Positions 8,450-16,101 of a DNA stretch of 64,000 bases are shown piece by piece. A program made the translations under genes and the position numbers. The notes beneath the pieces are model-generated. The model was given only the letters and a program-made list of their open reading frames with translations, searched no databases and had not been told where the DNA came from. Within the stretch, counting starts at the first letter, position 1, and every line of letters begins with the position of its first letter. Source of the DNA: an uncultured Porphyromonadaceae bacterium (GTDB lineage Bacteria; Bacteroidota; Bacteroidia; Bacteroidales; Muribaculaceae); the NCBI GenBank assembly GCA_947567425.1, contig CANOLV010000007.1, positions 1-64,000 on the forward strand. Direction: 5' to 3'.

Positions 8450-9880
8450 TTATTTTGATTGATACTTTTCTACGTCTGCATTTCCCAGAAGGAGCTCGAG
8501 CTCGCTTCCGGCGATCAGATAATTGAATATTGACTGATAGTAGGCGAGTCTTGACTGGGTCAGGGCCAGTTCGGCATCGCGCAGGTCGAGGTAGCTTGCC
8601 GCGCCTATTTCAAATGACTTTTCCATAATGTCGTAGGCCTTTACGGCTTGATTGACACTTTCTGCGCTGCTTGAGATCTGGCGCACATTTTTCTGTATGT
8701 TGTCGATTGCGAGGTCGACCTGCATGTTGATGTTGCGCTCCAGGTTTTCGCGTTGCCAAGACATCTCATCGACCTGTATGCGTGCCTGTTTGATCTTGTG
8801 ATAGCGTTGTCCTCCTTCAAATATCGGAAGCGAGAAGGTTACGCCGAGCACTGAATACGGAGTCCAGAGGAAGTTGCGCAGCGGGTTGCCGTTGGACGAT
8901 GAAGTCCAGTTGTAGCTTGCAGAAAGTGATATGGTAGGGAACCAGGCCATTTTCTGTATGGTCAGAGACTCGTTAAGGATGCGGGTCTGTATGTCCAAAG
9001 CACGCAGATCGGTGTTGCGGTCAATCGAACGGTCGATCGACAGTGTGCGTTCATACATGTCCTTCTCATATTCAGAGAGCGTGTTTGCCGCTTTTATAGG
9101 ATAAGTGGCGTCCATTCCGAGAAGTATCGACAGCTGTAGCCGTGCCTGTTTTATAGCTATTTCGGCTTGAAGCAGTTCGGGTTCTACATTTTTAACCTGC
9201 ACCGATGACCGCAGCACGTCGTATTCCGACGCTGTACCGACTTGAAATTTTTTGACGAATACTTCGTGGTTGAACACGGCATTGTCATAATTCTCCTGGA
9301 TCACCTTGTAGCTGTCCTCGGCAAGCATCAATGTGTAGTAGGCGCTTTTCACCTGATTGATCAGCGAAAGTCGGGATGCCCGAGCCGATTCGACATTCTG
9401 GAGAATCTGGCTGTCGTTGAGTTTGAGGGTCCTCCAGAGCTGGGGGGCTATCAGCGGCATGGATGCGGTGAATCCGGCCTGGAAACTGTTGTCGAGTCCC
9501 ATTTTGATTCCGGGACCGCGTTTTGACGAGGAGGCTCTTGACTCCGGTTGGTCAGACCCGCTGTCGTCGGAGCCTCCGCCCATGTTTCCGAATCCGCCCA
9601 TGTTCATATATGCCACCTGCTTCTCCAGCGTACGGTTATATGAAGCGCCGAAGTTTATCGAGGGAAGCAACTGGCCGATAGTCTCTTTCTTTGCATAGTC
9701 GACCCTGTCGATCTCCATGTCGGCTACTTTCACTGTAGGATTGTCGCTCAGCGCGATTGAAATGCATCTGTCCAGGTCCATGGTCAGGGTGTCCGGGACT
9801 ATCTGTGTCTGAGCTGCTGAATAATAAGGACTTATTATGCCGGATAATATAAGGATCCGGCCTACGGTCTTTGATCTCAT
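8450..9880 (-). CDS. TolC-family outer membrane efflux protein
   Basis: A 476-residue TolC/OprM-type protein and first gene of the efflux operon. It begins with a signal peptide ending at about residue 23 (YYSAAQ), followed by the two pseudo-repeats of long helices and beta segments, e.g. QVKSAYYTLMLAEDSYKVIQ in the first half and ELALTQSRLAYYQSIFNYL near the C-terminus. A Gly/Ser/Asp-rich insert (MNMGGFGNMGGGSDDSGSDQ, about residues 92-111) interrupts the first repeat, a place where an extracellular loop is expected. It forms the trimeric outer-membrane duct. Confidence 0.93.
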   Translation of the reverse strand: MRSKTVGRILILSGIISPYYSAAQTQIVPDTLTMDLDRCISIALSDNPTVKVADMEIDRVDYAKKETIGQLLPSINFGASYNRTLEKQVAYMNMGGFGNMGGGSDDSGSDQPESRASSSKRGPGIKMGLDNSFQAGFTASMPLIAPQLWRTLKLNDSQILQNVESARASRLSLINQVKSAYYTLMLAEDSYKVIQENYDNAVFNHEVFVKKFQVGTASEYDVLRSSVQVKNVEPELLQAEIAIKQARLQLSILLGMDATYPIKAANTLSEYEKDMYERTLSIDRSIDRNTDLRALDIQTRILNESLTIQKMAWFPTISLSASYNWTSSSNGNPLRNFLWTPYSVLGVTFSLPIFEGGQRYHKIKQARIQVDEMSWQRENLERNINMQVDLAIDNIQKNVRQISSSAESVNQAVKAYDIMEKSFEIGAASYLDLRDAELALTQSRLAYYQSIFNYLIAGSELELLLGNADVEKYQSK

Positions 9881-9905
9881 TTTTTGTGGATAACTATATT
9901 TAAGA

Positions 9906-9937
9906 CAAACTTACAATTAATATACGCTATATGCAAG
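9906..9937 (-). promoter_or_regulatory. Predicted promoter of the RND efflux operon
   Basis: Minus strand: CTTG (9934-9937), 20-bp spacer, TAAGTTTG (9906-9913), close to the Bacteroidota consensus TTTG-N19/20-TANNTTTG. The start codon lies 26 bases downstream, so the leader is short. Confidence 0.65.
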
Positions 9938-9968
9938 TTTTGCCGGATATTTGACCGAATAGTCCAAT

Positions 9969-9991
9969 TTTGTGGCAGAATTGTCCACAAA
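9969..9991. promoter_or_regulatory. Inverted repeat between the efflux operon and pyrE, possible operator
   Basis: TTTGTGG (9969-9975) and CCACAAA (9985-9991) form a perfect 7-bp inverted repeat with a 9-base centre, placed about 30 bp upstream of the efflux promoter. Dyad symmetry at this position suggests a regulator site, but no regulator gene is adjacent, so this is only a candidate. Confidence 0.3.
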
Positions 9992-10114
9992 TGGTTGGGT
10001 GCTTCCGGACGTAGAATATCCGTGACGTGGTGAAATATTGCCTCGGTCAAGCTTTTTGTTGCCCTTTTCTATGAAGTTTAAACTGTTTTGCTTGATTTTT
10101 GGGCTTATTTGTGT

Positions 10115-10122
10115 TATCTTTG
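10115..10122 (+). promoter_or_regulatory. Predicted -7 element of the pyrE operon
   Basis: TATCTTTG matches TANNTTTG exactly, 30 bases before the pyrE start. TTTG at 10087-10090 is 24 bp upstream and a partial TTG at 10092-10094 is 20 bp upstream, so the -33 assignment is uncertain. Confidence 0.55.
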
Positions 10123-10152
10123 CAAACGTGATAACACAAAAATGAACTAAAG

Positions 10153-10800
10153 ATGAAAAAGTTAGAAAGTATTGTAGCAGAAAAACTGTTGAACATTAGC
10201 GCGATAAAACTGCAGCCGGACATGCCGTTTGTATGGGCATCGGGATGGAATTCGCCGATTTATACAGACAACCGAAAGACTTTGTCGTACCCGGAGCTAC
10301 GCACTTTCATAAAAGTGGAACTCTGCCGCATCATCATGGAGAACTTCGAGAAGCCCGATGCCATTGCCGGTGTTGCTACCGGAGCCATCGCGCAGGGAGC
10401 GCTTGTCGCCGACACTCTCGGACTTCCTTATGTATACGTCCGTTCTACTCCTAAGGACCACGGTCTTGAAAATCTGATCGAGGGCAATCTTAAGCCGGGC
10501 CAGAAGGTAGTGGTCATCGAGGACCTTATCTCCACCGGAGGAAGCAGCCTTAAAGCAGTCGAGGCAATCCGCAACGCCGGATGCGAGGTTGTTGGAATGG
10601 CGGCCATATTCACCTATGGATTCCCTGTGGCAGTGAAGCGTTTCAGCGATGCCGGAGTCAAACTGATAACCCTCAGCAACTACAATTCAATGCTTGAGGC
10701 TGCACTTGAGACTGATTATATCAAGCCTGACGATCTTGAGACTCTAAAATTGTGGCGCAAAGATCCTGCAAATTGGGTTCCTGTACGCAAAACTGAATAA
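10153..10800 (+). CDS. pyrE: Orotate phosphoribosyltransferase
   Basis: A 215-residue cytoplasmic enzyme converting orotate plus PRPP to OMP in pyrimidine biosynthesis. The PRPP-binding signature VVVIEDLISTGGSS lies at about residues 119-132, the orotate/PRPP loop YVRSTPKDHG precedes it, and the N-terminal segment FVWASGWNSPIYTDNR is typical of PyrE. Length is normal. It heads a cluster of same-strand genes (SRPBCC, argH, Rieske-like lipoprotein, fmt) with small gaps or overlaps, probably one operon. Confidence 0.96.
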   Translation: MKKLESIVAEKLLNISAIKLQPDMPFVWASGWNSPIYTDNRKTLSYPELRTFIKVELCRIIMENFEKPDAIAGVATGAIAQGALVADTLGLPYVYVRSTPKDHGLENLIEGNLKPGQKVVVIEDLISTGGSSLKAVEAIRNAGCEVVGMAAIFTYGFPVAVKRFSDAGVKLITLSNYNSMLEAALETDYIKPDDLETLKLWRKDPANWVPVRKTE

Positions 10801-10829
10801 TTAAATCGGTATAAACTGCAAACTACATT

Positions 10830-11255
10830 ATGACAACATATTCAAGTAAACCGGCGTTCATATCGATGCCGGCAGAGGATGTCTATGCCCGCATCAGCAA
10901 TATGGAATCGTTTGAAAGCCGTATAAGCGAGCTCCCTGACGATGTCAAAGCGAAAATTGGCGACGTGAGGTTTACCCACGATTCTATCGTAATCAGTTCA
11001 GCTCCGGTAGGAGAGATGACGTTTAATGTCAGTGAGCGGGTTCCCGGAAAGAGGATCGCTTTCAGCGTGGCCAATGCTCCCGTGCCGATTATGATGTCCA
11101 TCAATCTTGATGCGAAGGATCAGGAATCCACAGAAGTGGTCACTTCGATAGATGTCGATATGCCCGCCATACTTAAACCGATGGTAGGTCCGAAACTTCA
11201 GCAGGCTGTTGATAATTTCGGGGATATGATCAAGAATATAGCAGTGTTGAAATAA
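10830..11255 (+). CDS. SRPBCC-family protein
   Basis: A 141-residue cytoplasmic protein with the pattern of the START/SRPBCC (Bet v1-like) fold: an N-terminal beta strand with YSSKPAFISMPAEDVYARIS, a central strand-rich region and a long C-terminal helix (LKPMVGPKLQQAVDNFGDMI). Members bind hydrophobic ligands in a deep pocket, but no ligand is known for this group. It sits 29 bases after pyrE and 31 before argH, an arrangement I believe recurs in Bacteroidales (from memory). No catalytic residues can be named. Confidence 0.75.
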   Translation: MTTYSSKPAFISMPAEDVYARISNMESFESRISELPDDVKAKIGDVRFTHDSIVISSAPVGEMTFNVSERVPGKRIAFSVANAPVPIMMSINLDAKDQESTEVVTSIDVDMPAILKPMVGPKLQQAVDNFGDMIKNIAVLK

Positions 11256-11286
11256 GCCTTAATAGGGTGAAAAAAGACGAGTATCC

Positions 11287-12630
11287 ATGGCTTCTAAATT
11301 ATGGGAAAAATCTGTGACGGTCAACAGTGACGTCGAGGTATATACGGTAGGTCTTGACCGCGAGATGGACATGTATCTGGCGCGATATGACGTGTTGGGG
11401 TCATTGGCCCATATCGCCATGCTCGAATCCATAGGGCTTCTGACCTCCGACGAACTTAAGGTGCTCAGTGAAGAGCTGCGTGCCATATATGATGTCATAG
11501 AGGAGGGGAAGTTCTGTATCGAAGACGATGTCGAAGATGTGCATTCGCAGGTTGAGCTGATGTTGACACGCCGTCTTGGCGACATCGGCAAGAAAATCCA
11601 TTCGGGCAGATCGAGAAACGATCAGGTGCTTGTGGATCTGAAACTGTTCATACGGTCGCGTATCGAAGATGTGATAACTGCGATCACCGGACTGTTCAAG
11701 GCGTTGATAAGCCAAAGCGACAGATACAAGGATGTGCTGATGCCAGGATATACCCATCTTCAGGTGGCCATGCCGTCGTCGTTCGGACTGTGGTTCGGAG
11801 CTTATGCCGAGTCGCTGGTCGACGATCTTACTGTGCTAAAAGCGGCTTATACGGTCACCAACCGTAATCCGCTTGGTTCGGCCGCCGGTTATGGATCTTC
11901 ATTTCCGCTGGACAGGGACATGACCACCCGGTTGCTCGGATTTGATTCGATGGACTATAATGTGGTCTATGCTCAGATGGGCCGTGGCAAGGTCGAGCGT
12001 ATAGTGGCGCAGGCGCTTGCGTCGGTGGCCTCTACGGTGTCCAAGCTTGCTTTTGATGCCTGTATGTTTAATTCGCAGAATTTCGGGTTCATAAAGCTCC
12101 CGGATCAATACACCACCGGTTCGTCGATAATGCCGCATAAGAAGAATCCGGACGTGTTTGAACTGACGCGTGCGAAATGCAACAAAATACAGGCCTTGCC
12201 ATACGAGATCACTCTTATCACAAACAATCTGCCGTCGGGCTATTTCCGCGACCTGCAGCTTGTGAAGGAGAATTTCCTCCCGGCATTTGACTCGCTCATC
12301 GACATATTGGTGATGGTGACAAGAATGGTGAGCGAAGTGTCGGTCAACGAGTCGATTCTCGATGATCCGCGCTACAGGCTCATGTTCTCCGTCGAGGAGG
12401 TCAATCGCCTGACATTGGCCGGAATGCCGTTCAGGGATGCCTATAAGAAGGTCGGACTTGACATTGAAAAGGGAGAGTTTGAACCGGATTACACTCTTAA
12501 ACATACTCACGCCGGATCGATAGGCAATCTCTGCAACGACCGTATCGTCGGATTGTATGACGACCTGCTTGCATCGTTTGATTTCGATAAGTTTCATGTG
12601 GCTTTCTCACGCCTATTAGGAAAAGAATGA
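11287..12630 (+). CDS. argH: Argininosuccinate lyase
   Basis: A 447-residue enzyme of the fumarase/aspartase superfamily, cleaving argininosuccinate to arginine and fumarate. The superfamily signature GSSIMPHKKNPD is at about residues 278-289 and the conserved HSGRSRNDQV segment at about 113. It starts at the ATG at 11287 (MASKLWEKS); length is typical. Its stop overlaps the next gene (ATGA at 12627-12630), pointing to translational coupling. Confidence 0.96.
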   Translation: MASKLWEKSVTVNSDVEVYTVGLDREMDMYLARYDVLGSLAHIAMLESIGLLTSDELKVLSEELRAIYDVIEEGKFCIEDDVEDVHSQVELMLTRRLGDIGKKIHSGRSRNDQVLVDLKLFIRSRIEDVITAITGLFKALISQSDRYKDVLMPGYTHLQVAMPSSFGLWFGAYAESLVDDLTVLKAAYTVTNRNPLGSAAGYGSSFPLDRDMTTRLLGFDSMDYNVVYAQMGRGKVERIVAQALASVASTVSKLAFDACMFNSQNFGFIKLPDQYTTGSSIMPHKKNPDVFELTRAKCNKIQALPYEITLITNNLPSGYFRDLQLVKENFLPAFDSLIDILVMVTRMVSEVSVNESILDDPRYRLMFSVEEVNRLTLAGMPFRDAYKKVGLDIEKGEFEPDYTLKHTHAGSIGNLCNDRIVGLYDDLLASFDFDKFHVAFSRLLGKE

Positions 12631-13124
12631 AGTTTGCCCGGTTTGGACTTTTAATATTGATTCTTATGTGCGTGTTGCCGTCGTGTGAGGAGGCCGACGA
12701 CTCGCGCATACCTTATGTGGAGGTCAATATCGACCTCACATCGCCGGGCTATTGGAACACTTACGGCGTGTCGGCGCTCGGAATGTCGCGCAGATTTATA
12801 CGCCAGGAGAAAGTCCCGGCCAATTTCCCTTATACGGCGATGACTTATACCGGGTTCGGAGGAGTGCTGCTCGTGACCGATATCCAGAATTATCCTTTGG
12901 CCTACGATTTGGCCTGTCCTGTGGAGAGGAAAGCTTCGGTGAGGGTAGAGTTTGATCCTGAGACTCTTCTTGCACGGTGTCCTAAGTGCCATTCAGAATA
13001 TAATGTGTGTGAATTTTTCGGCAGTCCCGTGTCGGGAGAAGCCCATCATAAGAAATGGCGGTTGAGACAGTATCGTGTCTTGCCGTCGGCTGAAGGTGGA
13101 TATAGAATTGTTAACGGTAATTGA
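12627..13124 (+). CDS. Rieske-like lipoprotein with incomplete ligand set
   Basis: A 165-residue lipoprotein (lipobox LPSC, Cys ~20). Its second half resembles the Rieske 2Fe-2S fold of small Bacteroidota lipoproteins: DLACPVE around Cys97 where the first ligand box C-x-H is expected, then CPKCHSEYNV at Cys118-Cys121-His122 where C-x2-H is expected, followed by GSPVSGEAHH...LRQYRV, the usual C-terminal strands. The first box has Pro-Val instead of x-His, while the second offers Cys-x2-Cys-His, so a standard 2Cys/2His cluster cannot form. It overlaps argH by 4 bases and the fmt start by 1 base. Function unknown; loss of the cluster or an alternative metal site is possible. Confidence 0.6.
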   Translation: MKFARFGLLILILMCVLPSCEEADDSRIPYVEVNIDLTSPGYWNTYGVSALGMSRRFIRQEKVPANFPYTAMTYTGFGGVLLVTDIQNYPLAYDLACPVERKASVRVEFDPETLLARCPKCHSEYNVCEFFGSPVSGEAHHKKWRLRQYRVLPSAEGGYRIVNGN

Positions 13125-14095
13125 TGTTTATGAATAAGGAGGATTTGCGGATAGTGTTTCTCGGTACTCCCGAGTTTGCGGTGGAGAGTCTGGACCGTCT
13201 GTATAAGGGCGGCTATAATATAGTAGGAGTAGTGACTATGCCGGATAAGCCTGCGGGTCGAGGCCATAAGCTGCTGTTTTCGCCGGTTAAGCAATATGCA
13301 TTGGAGCATGGTCTGCACCTGATGCAGCCGGCCAATCTTAAAAGTCAGGATTTTGTCGACGAATTGCGTGGTCTGAATGCCGACTTGTTTATCGTGATAG
13401 CTTTCCGTATGTTGCCGGAAGTGGTTTGGTCCATGCCAAAACTCGGGACATTCAATTTGCATGCTTCGCTGTTGCCTAAATACCGTGGTGCCGCTCCGAT
13501 AAACTGGGCTGTCATAAATGGAGATGACCGGACGGGAGTCACCACATTTTTTCTGAAGCACGAAATCGACACCGGCGACATTATCGATCAAGAGGAGGTG
13601 GCTATCGCTCCCGAGGACAATGTCGGCGACGTACATGACCGGCTGATGATGCTCGGCGCGGATCTTACCATAAAGACCGTGGATAGAATCCTTGAGGGCA
13701 ATCTTTCGGCTGTGCCTCAGGATTCATTGGGCGTCGGCTGTGTCCCGACCCCGGCTCCGAAAATATTTAAAGAGACCTGTCGGATAGATTGGAACAATGA
13801 GTCCGTAAGGGTTCATAATCTGGTGCGCGGACTTTCGCCATATCCGGCCGCGTGGACTTCGGTCGACAAAGGAGATGGCTCGGATCCCGTACAGATGAAA
13901 GTTTTCCAGACAGCAGTGGGGGCACTTACCGACCTTCCTGCGGGAACCGTCATGGTCGAAAACGGCCGTCTCTACATAGCATGTGCCGACCGTCTGCTTG
14001 AGGTATTGTCGCTTCAGTTGCCGGGGCGCAAGCGTATGTCGGCATCTGACTTTATGCGCGGTTGCGATTTGTCGGGCTGGAAGATCGCGGAATAG
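13124..14095 (+). CDS. fmt: Methionyl-tRNA formyltransferase
   Basis: Transfers a formyl group from 10-formyl-THF to initiator Met-tRNA. The N-terminal catalytic domain starts LRIVFLGTPEFAVESL and carries the active-site region FNLHASLLPKYRGAAPINWA (Asn-x-His) and the later Asp in HEIDTGDII; the C-terminal OB-like domain follows from about residue 210. I choose the ATG at 13124, which shares one base with the preceding stop codon (TGATG); an ATG at 13130 (MNKEDLRIVFLG) is also possible. Length (~323 residues) is normal. Confidence 0.95.
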   Translation: MFMNKEDLRIVFLGTPEFAVESLDRLYKGGYNIVGVVTMPDKPAGRGHKLLFSPVKQYALEHGLHLMQPANLKSQDFVDELRGLNADLFIVIAFRMLPEVVWSMPKLGTFNLHASLLPKYRGAAPINWAVINGDDRTGVTTFFLKHEIDTGDIIDQEEVAIAPEDNVGDVHDRLMMLGADLTIKTVDRILEGNLSAVPQDSLGVGCVPTPAPKIFKETCRIDWNNESVRVHNLVRGLSPYPAAWTSVDKGDGSDPVQMKVFQTAVGALTDLPAGTVMVENGRLYIACADRLLEVLSLQLPGRKRMSASDFMRGCDLSGWKIAE

Positions 14096-14126
14096 TCTTC
14101 GGTGGTGGGCTTGATGCCGGCTGCCT

Positions 14127-14158
14127 ATTGCGGGGGTGGAAAAAAAAGAGTAACTTTG
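14127..14158 (+). promoter_or_regulatory. Predicted promoter of the nusB operon
   Basis: ATTG (14127-14130), 20-bp spacer, TAACTTTG (14151-14158). Good -7 box, one mismatch in the -33 box, 46 bases before the nusB start codon. Confidence 0.65.
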
Positions 14159-14204
14159 CCCCGCGAAAATTAAAATATTATCCACAACCAAAGAGCATTG
14201 AGAT

Positions 14205-15656
14205 ATGATAAACAGAATTCTTATAAGGATGAAGGTGGTGCAGTTGCTGTACTCTTATCTATTGACAAGAACTGATTTCAAGATTTTGCCGCCTCCAGCT
14301 TCGGGAGCTTCGCGCGACAAGCGTTATGCCTATACTGTTTATTCTGATTTGCTCCTTCTGTTGCTTGACATATCCGGATTTCATGCCGTTCTGCCTGAAG
14401 GCGCTTCTCTGCCTCGTTTTGAATCTTACAGCCGTCGCGGCCGTCTGGTCGATTTTACGCGCATAGCTTCGGCTATAGCGTCCGGTTCGGAAGAGATTCG
14501 GGAAATCGCGCTTGAGAAGCGTTCGTTTGTTGATGCGTTGACTCCTATCAGGACTCAACTTGTCACGGCAGTCACTGAATCTTCCTTATATAAAGAGTTT
14601 ACGAGAAAGCGCAAGGAGATTGAGATTCAGGACGAAGCCCAGCTTTGGCTGACATTGTTCCGGACTGTGGTGCTTCGTGACAAGGATGTGAGGGCTTTGC
14701 TTGATGGCGATGCTGATTTTACCCATGTAGGATACGAGCAGGGATTGGCTATGTTTGAGCGCACGCTCAACGATTTTTCGTCTGTCCGCAGTTCTCTTGT
14801 CGAGGCACGCAAGTCGCTTAATGCCGCCCTTGACAAGTCGTATGAACTTTACCACAGTTTCCTGCAGCTGATGATTGACCTTACGCGTCTGCGTGAGCTT
14901 CAGCTCGATGAGGCGAAGCATAAATATGTCCCTTCTGCCGATGATTTGAATCCAAATACTCGGTTTGTCGATAATATGTTCATAAAGGCACTTGTCGAAA
15001 ATGCAGACATGCAGGCTTATATCGATGAGAACCCGATTTCGTGGGTGGATTACGAGGTCACCCTCAGACATCTGCTCGACAAGATCCGCGAAAGCGATAC
15101 TTATAAGGAGTATATGGCCGCGGATACCACGGATATGGCCGCGGATTGTGAATTCTGGTATTCGATATTCAAGAACATCATTATTGACTCCGACGAGCTT
15201 GCCGAAGCACTGGAAGAGCAGTCGGTGTATTGGAACGACGACCTGACCATCATGGGATCGTTCGTGCTGAAGACCATCAAGAGGTTTGCGTCGGCCAAGG
15301 ATTTGGAGAAGGTGCATCTGATGCCTAAGTATAAGGATGATGAGGATATGCGCTTCGGTCCGCAACTGTTTGAGGCCGCCATCCGCTCGCAGGAAGAGTA
15401 TCGTGCTATGATCGACGCGCGCCTGGTCAACAGTTCTTGGGATCCGGAACGTCTTGCTTTCATGGACATCGTGATTCTTGAGGCCGCCATAGCGGAGTTG
15501 CTTAATTTTGAGAGTATTCCGACTTTGGTCACCGTCAATGAGTATACGGAGATAGCCAATTATTACTCCACCGCTAAAAGTGGCCAGTTTATCACCGGTA
15601 TGCTCTACGGAATCATCAACAACCTAAAAAGTGAGGGACTTCTGGTGAAGGAATAA
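14205..15656 (+). CDS. nusB: NusB transcription antitermination factor, enlarged by an apparent internal duplication
   Basis: A 483-residue protein. The C-terminal ~120 residues (DPERLAFMDIVILEAAIAEL to YGIINNLKSEG) are the classic NusB RNA-binding domain, involved in rRNA antitermination with NusE/S10. Bacteroidales NusB is already long (about 310 residues from memory) because of an N-terminal extension; here it is ~170 residues longer. Residues ~38-192 and ~209-362 look like two copies of the same unit: DKRYAYTVYSDLLLLLLDI vs DKSYELYHSFLQLMIDL, ESSLYKEF vs ESDTYKEY, EAQLWLTLFRTVV vs DCEFWYSIFKNII. The first copy is much more diverged. A local direct repeat encodes MAADTTDMAAD (~304-314). 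First gene of the operon with yajC, ybbR and coaE. Confidence 0.85.
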   Translation: MINRILIRMKVVQLLYSYLLTRTDFKILPPPASGASRDKRYAYTVYSDLLLLLLDISGFHAVLPEGASLPRFESYSRRGRLVDFTRIASAIASGSEEIREIALEKRSFVDALTPIRTQLVTAVTESSLYKEFTRKRKEIEIQDEAQLWLTLFRTVVLRDKDVRALLDGDADFTHVGYEQGLAMFERTLNDFSSVRSSLVEARKSLNAALDKSYELYHSFLQLMIDLTRLRELQLDEAKHKYVPSADDLNPNTRFVDNMFIKALVENADMQAYIDENPISWVDYEVTLRHLLDKIRESDTYKEYMAADTTDMAADCEFWYSIFKNIIIDSDELAEALEEQSVYWNDDLTIMGSFVLKTIKRFASAKDLEKVHLMPKYKDDEDMRFGPQLFEAAIRSQEEYRAMIDARLVNSSWDPERLAFMDIVILEAAIAELLNFESIPTLVTVNEYTEIANYYSTAKSGQFITGMLYGIINNLKSEGLLVKE

Positions 15657-15667
15657 AATATCTTTCT

Positions 15668-15675
15668 TATATTTG
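15668..15675 (+). promoter_or_regulatory. Possible -7 element upstream of yajC
   Basis: TATATTTG matches TANNTTTG, 39 bases before the yajC start, suggesting an additional internal promoter. The -33 position has only CTGG (15642-15645), so support is partial. Confidence 0.4.
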
Positions 15676-15714
15676 TAGAATAAATCTGACTATTAACATT
15701 TAACATAAATACTC

Positions 15715-16074
15715 ATGCTTTACAATTTAATCGCCCTTCAGGATGTAGCAGGTTCTGCCGAAGGTGGAGGTGCCGGAATGATGAATTTCGTGTTTATAAT
15801 TCTGATTATTGTCATCTTCTATTTCTTTATGATGCGTCCGCAGCAGAAGAAGCAGAAGGAGATAAAGAAATTCCGTGAAGGACTGGCTAAAGGCGACAAA
15901 GTGATTACCGCCGGCGGCATATATGGTAAGATACGTGAAATAAAAGAGAATACGTTTGTGGTTGAGATTGCCGACGGTGTGAAAATCACCATCGACAAGC
16001 AGTCGGTCTATCCTTCTGCCACCCAGGCTCAGGAGGCATCGCAGCAGAATGCCGAGAGTCCTGCCAATAAGTAA
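15715..16074 (+). CDS. yajC: Preprotein translocase subunit YajC
   Basis: A 119-residue inner-membrane accessory subunit of the Sec translocase (SecDF-YajC). One membrane helix (MNFVFIILIIVIFYFFMM, about residues 22-40) is followed by the family-typical RPQQKKQKEIKKFREGL and the compact cytoplasmic domain GDKVITAGGIYGKIREI. The C-terminal tail is Gln/Ala/Ser rich and unstructured. It lies 58 bases after nusB and 27 before the YbbR-like gene. Confidence 0.95.
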   Translation: MLYNLIALQDVAGSAEGGGAGMMNFVFIILIIVIFYFFMMRPQQKKQKEIKKFREGLAKGDKVITAGGIYGKIREIKENTFVVEIADGVKITIDKQSVYPSATQAQEASQQNAESPANK

Positions 16075-16101
16075 GTCGGTCGGGTTTCCTTATTTCGCCG
16101 C

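Noticed and set aside
14586-15365. Long antisense open frame (259 codons) inside nusB
   Set aside because: It lies wholly opposite a well-supported gene, has no promoter or family features, and long antisense frames are common in this composition.
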